Shown: one piece after another, positions 1-5,145 of the stretch
Layout: each line of letters opens with the position of its first letter
Position numbering within the stretch: the stretch's first letter is position 1
Assembly: GCA_024642325.1 (NCBI GenBank)
Contig: JAHEBI010000078.1
Location: forward strand, 1-8,643
DNA length: 8,643 bases
Reading direction: 5' to 3'
Source of the DNA: Eudoraea sp.
GTDB lineage: Bacteria; Bacteroidota; Bacteroidia; Flavobacteriales; Flavobacteriaceae
The notes under the pieces: generated by a model
Databases searched by the model: none
Told to the model about the DNA's origin: nothing
What the model saw: the letters and a program-made list of their open reading frames with translations, nothing else
Position numbers and translations under genes: made by a program

Positions 1-559
1 ACCTGGATTTGTTGATACAGAAAAGTTATATGACCATTTCTCTGTATTTTTCCCTGAGGACAGTTTTGAAAGCCTGAAAATCCCTTTATTTATAACGGCT
101 ACTGACATTTTGGAAGGTAATTTAAAAGTATTTAAAAGTGGTGAGCTAATTAGACCAATACTTGCTTCCGCTGCATTCCCGGGAGTATTTACGCCTGTTA
201 AAATAGCTGATTCGTATTATGTGGACGGAGGGGCTTTGAACAATTTCCCCGTAGATATTATTAAAAACTATTGTGATCAGATTATTGGTGTTTATGTCAA
301 TCCATTTCTCAAAGTAGCAATAGATCAGCTAAAACACTCTTATAATGTCTTGGAGCGCGCTTATCAGATACGGGCTGCAAAAGATTCACTCCCTAAGTTT
401 GGAGATTGTACCCTGGTTATATCACCAAAAGATTTGGTCAATCACAGGACGTTTTCCATAAGTGACATGGATACTATTTTTAATTTGGGATACGAGGCTG
501 CCTTAAAGGCTTTGGAGAATACAGGTAATCTTCAAATGCCCAAAAAAAATATATCTTAA
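1..559 (+). CDS. Patatin-like phospholipase, C-terminal part (5' end outside window)
   Basis: The frame is open from base 2 and ends at TAA 557-559, giving 185 visible residues with no start in the window. The peptide has the second half of a patatin-like (RssA-type) lipid acyl hydrolase: an I-T-A-T-D segment near visible residues 34-38, the conserved R-P-I-L-A-S-A-A-F-P-G-V-F stretch, then Y-Y-V-D-G-G-A with the catalytic-dyad Asp at visible residue 75 (codon 224-226). The family's oxyanion loop and G-x-S-x-G serine motif should lie upstream and cannot be checked here. Enzymes of this family cleave acyl chains from phospholipids or other lipid esters; the substrate of this one is unknown. 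A TTG at 110 could be mistaken for a start, but it falls inside the conserved domain, so the gene extends further 5'. It is convergent with hsp20. Confidence 0.85.
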   Translation, partial: PGFVDTEKLYDHFSVFFPEDSFESLKIPLFITATDILEGNLKVFKSGELIRPILASAAFPGVFTPVKIADSYYVDGGALNNFPVDIIKNYCDQIIGVYVNPFLKVAIDQLKHSYNVLERAYQIRAAKDSLPKFGDCTLVISPKDLVNHRTFSISDMDTIFNLGYEAALKALENTGNLQMPKKNIS

Positions 560-587
560 ATTATCATTCAAAGCCTGGTTAAAAGGT

Positions 588-652
588 AATGCCCCCTATC
601 ATGACGACCTTTTACTACATGGACAATTTAAAGGTCTTGGACAGAGGGCATT
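588..652. repeat. Nested imperfect inverted repeat between convergent genes
   Basis: The outer arms AATGCCCCCT (588-597) and AGAGGGCATT (643-652) pair over ten positions with one C/A mismatch. Inside them GACCTTT (606-612) pairs perfectly with AAAGGTC (630-636) around a 17-base loop. The structure fills most of the 113-base gap between the ends of the patatin-like gene (+) and hsp20 (-). No U-tract follows directly on either strand, so it is not a textbook intrinsic terminator. It could act as a bidirectional 3'-end structure. That role is inference. Confidence 0.5.
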
Positions 653-672
653 GTAATACAAAAAATGAAATA

Positions 673-1143
673 TTAGCTAATCTCAATAACTTTTGGTTTA
701 GCTTTTACAACCATTTCTTTTTTTGTTAATTTAAAACTTAGAATTCCGTCGTTGTATTTGGCTTTAATTTCCTCTTCTTTTACATTTTCTGGTAAAAGCA
801 AGGATCTTTCAAATGCATTATAACTAAATTCTTTTCTGGTGTAATTTTCTTCTTTTTCTTCTTCCTTGGTAGTCTTCTTTGCAGAAATATTAAGGTAACC
901 TTCGTCCAGGGTAATTTCAAAATCTTTTTTAGAAAATCCTGGTGCTGCTAATTCAATTTCAAAATGATCATCTTTTTCTTTAATATTTAAAGCAGGTTCT
1001 CCTTTTCTCCCATTCCAGAAACGATCTTCAATTAAATCGCGGTTCCAAAATCTGTCGTCAAAGAAATTTTCCATGTCAAAAAAATCAGAAGTAATTAAGT
1101 TTGTAAAGGGACTTGTCCTTTTTTTAAATTTAACTAGTGACAT
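673..1143 (-). CDS. Small heat-shock protein, Hsp20/alpha-crystallin family
   Basis: A 156-residue ATP-independent holdase chaperone that binds unfolding cytoplasmic proteins. The alpha-crystallin domain runs from about residue 49 to 143. It includes P-A-L-N-I at its start, A-A-P-G-F at 66-70 and the family motif A-x-x-x-x-G-x-L at 128-135 (A128, G133, L135). The C-terminal anchor is I153-E-I155 just before the end, the I-x-I motif that docks between subunits in oligomers. The N-terminal arm contains a duplicated D-R-F-W-N pentapeptide (residues 30-34 and 40-44). ATG at 1141-1143 is chosen because it opens the typical M-S-L-V-K-F sequence; an upstream TTG (1165-1167) would add only eight atypical residues. 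A TACCTTCG stretch lies about 36 bases upstream on this strand and resembles a -7 box with one mismatch, but there is no convincing -33 box. The gene is divergent from the antiporter gene. Confidence 0.93.
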   Translation of the reverse strand: MSLVKFKKRTSPFTNLITSDFFDMENFFDDRFWNRDLIEDRFWNGRKGEPALNIKEKDDHFEIELAAPGFSKKDFEITLDEGYLNISAKKTTKEEEKEENYTRKEFSYNAFERSLLLPENVKEEEIKAKYNDGILSFKLTKKEMVVKAKPKVIEIS

Positions 1144-1298
1144 AATATTATATTTTAGGTTAAACAATATTTGAACAACGAAGGTAAATCGACATTACTG
1201 GTTCTGGAATGATTTTGGTCAGTCACATTAGAATTTTATAAAATATTATAATAAAAGTTAGCAAATTTTAAATAGGAATTTGAATATATTCGTATCCT

Positions 1299-2552
1299 AT
1301 GGACTACTTTATCATTACCAGTATATTGGTGTTTATTTCCGCTCTCTTTGGATATCTTAATGTAAGGTACATTAAGCTGCCAAACACTATTGGGCTTACG
1401 GTTATTACTATTTTCTTTACGCTTGGAATTTTTGCATTGAGTTATTTTGACGATACCTTATTAAATGCAGAACGTTATATTATAACGCAAATAGATTTCA
1501 GGTCCGTTTTGCTTGATATTATGCTAAGTTTTTTGCTTTTTGCCGGCGCTTTGCATACTGATTTAAAAAAGCTGAAGAAACTTAGAGGCCCCGTTTTACT
1601 TTTTGCGACTTTTGGAGTATTAGTTTCTACTTTTCTTGTTGGTATTGCAGTTTATTATATGTTGCATGGAATAGGGTTAGATATAAACTTGATTCATTGT
1701 TTGCTTTTTGGGGCTCTAATATCCCCCACAGATCCTATAGCAGTTTTGGGCATCTTAAAAAAAGCCAATGTTCCTAAAAAATTGGAAATCAAGATTGTAG
1801 GTGAATCACTTTTTAATGATGGTGTTGGCGTAGTAATCTTCCTGACTATTTTTGGACTTGCCAATGGAACCGGGGCAGACTTTTCCCTGACAAATATTAT
1901 GACCCTTTTTGTTCATGAAGTGGGCGGGGGTGTACTGCTCGGCATCTTTCTGGGCTGGATAACATTTAGGCTTATGAAATCCATAGACGATTATAATATT
2001 GAAGTCATCATAACTTTGGCTGCGGTAATGACAGGCACTGTTATTGCAGAATATCTGCATGTTTCTGCACCTTTGGCCATGGTGGTGGCAGGATTAATTG
2101 TAGGCGGAAAAAAGGTAAGACAACAGGCAATGTCAGAACTTACAGAGAATTATGTGGATAAGTTTTGGGAGCTTATTGACATACTTTTAAATACGTTACT
2201 ATTTGTCCTTATAGGAATGGAATTACTGGTTCTGGATCTTGAACCTGAATTTTTACTTGCAGGGCTCCTTACCATCCCAATTGCTCTGATTTGCAGGTAT
2301 GTTTCACTGGTTATCCCTGTAAGTATATTTAAGAAGCGCCTTGATTTTGTCCCTAACACCAATCTTATAATGACCTGGGGGGGGTTACGGGGGGCAATAT
2401 CAATTGCCCTCGCATTAGGCCTTACCACAGAAATGCATCGAGATCTATTTCTTGTAATTACTTATGTGGTTGTAATTTTCTCTATAATTGTTCAGGGACT
2501 TACTGTCGGTAAACTGGTTAATAAACTGAGGAGAAAGAATGATATTATTTAA
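1299..2552 (+). CDS. CPA1-family Na+(K+)/H+ antiporter, NhaP type
   Basis: A 417-residue polytopic inner-membrane protein with about 12 hydrophobic segments and only a short charged tail, so no cytosolic TrkA-like domain. It exchanges cytoplasmic Na+ (or another monovalent cation) for external H+, contributing to pH and salt homeostasis. Diagnostic CPA1 signatures are visible: S-P-T-D-P at 142-146 (the unwound crossing helix), G-E-S-L-F-N-D-G at 168-175 with the N173-D174 ion-binding pair that marks the electroneutral NhaP/NHE branch, and W-G-G-L-R-G-A-I-S at 360-368 with conserved R364. The ATG at 1299 precedes a hydrophobic first segment; no clear ribosome-binding site is seen. The W-G-G-L-R-G-A motif is encoded by runs of eight and six G. 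Cation specificity cannot be read from sequence. The stop lies four bases from the convergent xth stop. Confidence 0.93.
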   Translation: MDYFIITSILVFISALFGYLNVRYIKLPNTIGLTVITIFFTLGIFALSYFDDTLLNAERYIITQIDFRSVLLDIMLSFLLFAGALHTDLKKLKKLRGPVLLFATFGVLVSTFLVGIAVYYMLHGIGLDINLIHCLLFGALISPTDPIAVLGILKKANVPKKLEIKIVGESLFNDGVGVVIFLTIFGLANGTGADFSLTNIMTLFVHEVGGGVLLGIFLGWITFRLMKSIDDYNIEVIITLAAVMTGTVIAEYLHVSAPLAMVVAGLIVGGKKVRQQAMSELTENYVDKFWELIDILLNTLLFVLIGMELLVLDLEPEFLLAGLLTIPIALICRYVSLVIPVSIFKKRLDFVPNTNLIMTWGGLRGAISIALALGLTTEMHRDLFLVITYVVVIFSIIVQGLTVGKLVNKLRRKNDII

Positions 2553-2556
2553 AGTA

Positions 2557-3321
2557 TTATAGATCTATTTCCAGTAAAATAGGGCAGTGGTCGGAACCGA
2601 AGAATCCCGGTAGTATCTGTGAAGATTTTACCTTAGGCAACAGAGAATTGCTTATAAGAAAGTAGTCTATTCGCCAGCCGGTATTTCGTTCACGAGCTTT
2701 AAAACGATAGCTCCAGTAGGTATAAGCTACTTCATCCGGATTTAAATGCCTGAATGAATCCATAAAACCTGAATTAATAAAATTATCCATTCCATCAATT
2801 TCTGTTTGAGTATACCCTGCCGTTTTATTATAATTGGATTTATCGTTTTTGAGATCGATAGCCTGATGGGCAACGTTGAAGTCGCCACAAGCAATAACCG
2901 GTTTTATTTTTTCTTTCTCTTTTAGATATTGAAGGAAGTCCGCATCCCACTGGCTTCTATATGTTAATCTTTCCAGTTGCTGGCCAGAATTGGGGACATA
3001 AACATTAATTAAATAAAAATCGGCATATTCAGCACAGATTACCCTTCCTTCTGCATCATGTTCAGATATCCCTATATCATAACTGATAGAAACAGGATTG
3101 GATTTACTCAAAATAGCGGTACCGGAGTAGCCTTTTTTTTCTGCAGAATTACAATAAAGATGATGATTTTTTAAAGGTAGCAATGCTTTCTCAACTTCTG
3201 TATCCTGCGCTTTAGTTTCCTGAATACATAGTATATCAGGATCCAAAACATCTATAGAATCAAAAAATTCTTTTTTAATGATTGCCCTGATGCCATTGAC
3301 ATTCCATGAAATGATCTTCAT
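2557..3321 (-). CDS. xth: Exodeoxyribonuclease III (Xth/ExoA-type AP endonuclease)
   Basis: A 254-residue cytoplasmic Mg2+-dependent DNA-repair enzyme of the endonuclease/exonuclease/phosphatase fold. It nicks 5' of abasic sites and removes blocked 3' ends and 3' nucleotides from duplex DNA in base-excision repair. The catalytic set is complete: N7 in S-W-N-V-N-G, E35 in I-Q-E-T, Y109 in N-V-Y-V-P-N, D147 and N149 in C-G-D-F-N-V, D219 in W-R-I-D-Y, and D244-H245 in G-S-D-H-C-P. These correspond to the known ExoIII active-site residues, and the length is normal for the family. The ATG at 3319-3321 opens the conserved M-K-I-I-S-W-N start. The gene ends tail-to-tail with the antiporter gene, with no terminator in the four-base gap. 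Confidence 0.96.
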   Translation of the reverse strand: MKIISWNVNGIRAIIKKEFFDSIDVLDPDILCIQETKAQDTEVEKALLPLKNHHLYCNSAEKKGYSGTAILSKSNPVSISYDIGISEHDAEGRVICAEYADFYLINVYVPNSGQQLERLTYRSQWDADFLQYLKEKEKIKPVIACGDFNVAHQAIDLKNDKSNYNKTAGYTQTEIDGMDNFINSGFMDSFRHLNPDEVAYTYWSYRFKARERNTGWRIDYFLISNSLLPKVKSSQILPGFFGSDHCPILLEIDL

Positions 3322-3407
3322 ATTGAACCGATTTAAGTTTACTAAAAGTAGTACACATTATGTAAATGAACACATTAAATTATCAACCGTATCGGTAAGT
3401 TATCAAA

Positions 3408-3509
3408 ATGAATATTAATTGTTTTAAAGTGAATGATCTTATCTTGGAATTTAAGGATGATCCCGATAATTTTCCGATATTGCAGGTTGTTTTGGAATAT
3501 AGTTCTTAG
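3408..3509 (+). CDS. Doubtful 33-codon small ORF upstream of tRNA-Val
   Basis: ATG 3408-3410 to TAG 3507-3509 encodes 33 residues. An in-frame TAA four codons before the ATG shows it is not the visible tail of a longer frame. The peptide starts M-N-I-N-C-F-K-V-N-D-L and contains the acidic stretch K-D-D-P-D-N, with alternating hydrophobics at both ends; it has no transmembrane segment or signal peptide. I do not recognise it. There is no clear ribosome-binding site, and the downstream end overlaps the region where the tRNA promoter should lie (TTTG at 3491-3494). It may be non-coding, or a remnant of a lost gene. Confidence 0.2.
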   Translation: MNINCFKVNDLILEFKDDPDNFPILQVVLEYSS

Positions 3510-3534
3510 GACAAGAAATATTAAAATAAAATTC

Positions 3535-3609
3535 GGAGTGTTAGCTCAGTTGGTTTAGAGCACCGCCTTGACAGGGCGGGGGTCGTTGGTTCGAATCCAA
3601 TACACTCCA
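3535..3609 (+). tRNA. tRNA-Val, anticodon GAC
   Basis: A complete 75-base cloverleaf. The acceptor GGAGTGT pairs fully with ACACTCC, followed by discriminator A at 3609. The D arm is GCTC/GAGC. The anticodon stem CCGCC/GGCGG encloses the loop TTGACAG, giving anticodon GAC (reads GUC/GUU, valine). The variable loop is GGGTC. The T arm GTTGG/CCAAT (one G-U pair) holds the loop TTCGAAT. CCA is not encoded, so it must be added by tRNA nucleotidyltransferase. A terminator hairpin follows 11 bases later, so this is a single-tRNA transcription unit. Confidence 0.97.
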
Positions 3610-3620
3610 CATCAAGCAGA

Positions 3621-3649
3621 AAATCCACGCAAGTTCGCGTGGATTTTTT
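3621..3649 (+). terminator. Rho-independent terminator of tRNA-Val
   Basis: A perfect ten-base-pair stem, AAATCCACGC (3621-3630) with GCGTGGATTT (3637-3646), encloses the loop AAGTTC. The stem runs into a six-T tract (3644-3649). It lies directly downstream of the tRNA on the same strand. Confidence 0.85.
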
Positions 3650-3698
3650 ATACCTGCTAAACAGGGAACTTGTTCCCGAGTTTGGCAGGTATAAAAAA
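3644..3698. repeat. Long near-perfect inverted repeat between two terminators
   Basis: The basal arms TTTTTTATACCTGC (3644-3657) and GCAGGTATAAAAAA (3685-3698) are perfectly complementary over 14 base pairs. The stem continues through TAAAC (3658-3662) with GTTTG (3680-3684) and, after a small asymmetric bulge, GGGAA (3664-3668) with TTCCC (3673-3677). The 5' arm contains the T-tract of the tRNA terminator. The 3' arm contains the A-run that serves as the U-tract of the minus-strand hairpin at 3701-3722. No T-tract follows the hairpin on either strand, so it does not look like a terminator itself. It could be a small dispersed palindromic repeat or an antitermination-like structure (inference). 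Confidence 0.7.
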
Positions 3699-3722
3699 TC
3701 AATACCGGTAAAAACCGGTATT
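3693..3722 (-). terminator. Probable terminator of murF (minus strand)
   Basis: AATACCGGT (3701-3709) and ACCGGTATT (3714-3722) form a perfect nine-base-pair stem with an AAAA loop. Read on the minus strand the hairpin is followed by GA and then six T (complement of 3693-3698), the form of an intrinsic terminator. It lies about 80 bases beyond the murF stop. On the plus strand it is followed by GGGTTTTC, a weaker T-tract, so it may also back up the tRNA terminator. Confidence 0.7.
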
Positions 3723-3804
3723 GGGTTTTCTATTTGCAGCAGCGGACTTTATTTAGATCAGCGAGCTTATCGGGATAATCCAACACCCCACAATTATTAA
3801 CGTA

Positions 3805-5079
3805 TTAAAGATGGTCCAAAATTCTTTCCAGGGCCATCCCCCTCGAACCCTTAATCAGGAGATTGCCCTTTTTAATCTTATTATTTTTCAGGAAGGAAGC
3901 GAAGTCTTCAAAAGAAGGGAATTTTTTTAAATCGGAATTGGTTTTATAAAAATTCTCACCTATCAGATAAACCGCATCAAAGTTCATTCCCGAAACCAGA
4001 TCAGCTATTTTTTCATGTTCCGCCTTGGAATGTTCTCCCAATTCAAACATATCGCCAAGAAAAGCAATTTTATGAGCTCCGGGGATGTTCTTAAAATTTT
4101 CAAGGGCAGCTTCCATACTGTTCGGGTTTGCATTATAGGCATCCAGGACAATATGATAACCATCTTTATCCAAAATTTGAGAACGATTGTTTTGTGGAAT
4201 GTAGGCCTCAATCGCATTTTTAATATTCTCCAAAGGAACATCGAAATATTTACCCATAAGCACTGCAGCACAGCAATTTGTAAAATTATAACTACCTATT
4301 AGCTGAGTGTTAATTTTGGTTTCTTCGGCACTCAGCTCAACAAAGGGATGTGCTCCGGAATAATTTATCCTATAATTCTTTTGATCTGAAGTACTGTACC
4401 CAAATTTATTGGGATAGTTTTTTAACTTTTTCGCCTGAATAGCATCATCTGCGTTAAAAAAAACAAACCTTTTGTTCTCAATCAGATAATCGTAGAGTTC
4501 ACTTTTACCCTTAATAACACCCTCAACACCACCAAATCCCTCCAAATGTGCTTTCCCGAAATTCGTTATATAACCAAAATCGGGTTGTGCAATATCACAT
4601 AAAAATTCGATCTCTTTAATGTGATTGGCACCCATTTCTACAATGGCAATTTCTGTGTTTTTTTCAATAGTAAGGAGTGTAAGTGGAACGCCAATATGAT
4701 TGTTTAAATTCCCTTTTGTGGCAATAGTATTATATTTTCTAGATAAGACGGCGAATATCAATTCTTTGGTCGTGGTTTTTCCATTACTGCCTGTTAGCGC
4801 AATAATTTTTGCTTTGCTATATTGTCTGTGAAAACTGGCTAACTGCTGCAATGATTTCAATACATCGTCTACCAGCAAAATATTTTCATTATTAGCGTAT
4901 TCTGATTCGTCTACAATGGCAAAAACCGCACCATTGCGAATTGCTTCTGAAGCGAACTTATTGCCATTGAAATTCTGACCCTTCAGGGCAAAGTAAATGC
5001 AATTTAACTCAATGTTTCTGGAGTCTGTAGAGACCTTAGGGTGCCTTAAAAAAAGTTGGTGCAATTTCTCGATAGTCAT
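3805..5079 (-). CDS. murF: UDP-N-acetylmuramoyl-tripeptide--D-alanyl-D-alanine ligase (MurF)
   Basis: A 424-residue cytoplasmic Mur ligase. It joins D-Ala-D-Ala to UDP-MurNAc-tripeptide with ATP, the last cytoplasmic peptide-adding step of peptidoglycan synthesis. Visible motifs in order: S-T-D-S-R at 17-21 (UDP-substrate domain), the P-loop T-G-S-N-G-K-T-T at 96-103 with K101, N-N-H-I-G-V-P-L-T at 126-134, V-E-M-G-A-N-H at 147-153, T-N-F-G-K-A-H-L-E-G-F at 172-182, I-K-G-K-S-E at 189-194 (K192 at the usual carbamylated Lys site), and D-A-Y-N-A-N-P at 313-319. The start is set at ATG 5077-5079 (M-T-I-E-K-L). The longer open frame to 5115 would begin inside the loop of the upstream terminator hairpin. 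It lies downstream of gldJ on the same strand but behind that terminator, so it is probably transcribed at least partly on its own. Confidence 0.95.
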   Translation of the reverse strand: MTIEKLHQLFLRHPKVSTDSRNIELNCIYFALKGQNFNGNKFASEAIRNGAVFAIVDESEYANNENILLVDDVLKSLQQLASFHRQYSKAKIIALTGSNGKTTTKELIFAVLSRKYNTIATKGNLNNHIGVPLTLLTIEKNTEIAIVEMGANHIKEIEFLCDIAQPDFGYITNFGKAHLEGFGGVEGVIKGKSELYDYLIENKRFVFFNADDAIQAKKLKNYPNKFGYSTSDQKNYRINYSGAHPFVELSAEETKINTQLIGSYNFTNCCAAVLMGKYFDVPLENIKNAIEAYIPQNNRSQILDKDGYHIVLDAYNANPNSMEAALENFKNIPGAHKIAFLGDMFELGEHSKAEHEKIADLVSGMNFDAVYLIGENFYKTNSDLKKFPSFEDFASFLKNNKIKKGNLLIKGSRGMALERILDHL

Positions 5080-5084
5080 AAAAA

Positions 5085-5092
5085 CAAATATA
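5085..5092 (-). promoter_or_regulatory. Candidate -7 promoter box of murF
   Basis: On the minus strand these bases read TATATTTG, an exact match to the Bacteroidota -7 consensus TAnnTTTG. It lies between the gldJ terminator hairpin and the murF ATG, which begins only five bases further on. A transcript from here would be leaderless or nearly so. The expected -33 TTG-like element would fall inside the terminator stem and is not a good match, so this is tentative. Confidence 0.35.
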
Positions 5093-5093
5093 T

Positions 5094-5122
5094 AAAAAAG
5101 CCCTGATGCTAACATCAGGGCT
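5094..5122 (-). terminator. Rho-independent terminator of gldJ
   Basis: On the minus strand AGCCCTGATG (complement of 5113-5122) pairs perfectly over ten bases with CATCAGGGCT (complement of 5099-5108) around a TTAG loop. Six T follow (complement of 5094-5099). It starts 23 bases after the gldJ stop codon. It overlaps the 5' end of the longest possible murF frame, which argues for the shorter murF start. Confidence 0.9.
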
Positions 5123-5145
5123 CAATTCATATTATTGATATAATT

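Noticed and set aside
589..729. 46-codon plus-strand frame starting M-P-P-I-M-T-T-F-Y-Y.
   Set aside because: It runs antisense into the 3' end of hsp20, lies within the inverted repeat, and its last third is just the complement of hsp20 codons; no independent support.
1806..2428. Two minus-strand open frames of 84 and 92 codons inside the antiporter gene.
   Set aside because: They lie wholly antisense to a well-conserved CPA1 antiporter, have no recognisable domain, and are explained by the opposite-strand codon pattern.
3535..3609. tRNA-Asp reading of the anticodon.
   Set aside because: The seven-base loop is TTGACAG, placing GAC (not GTC) at positions 34-36, which is valine.
4005..4302. 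Short open frames on both strands inside murF.
   Set aside because: Shadows of the MurF reading frame; no family resemblance and no start context.
5080..5115. Longer murF start (M-L-A-S-G-L-F).
   Set aside because: That ATG lies in the gldJ terminator hairpin and its extra residues come from hairpin and T-tract; the shorter start matches the family N-terminus.
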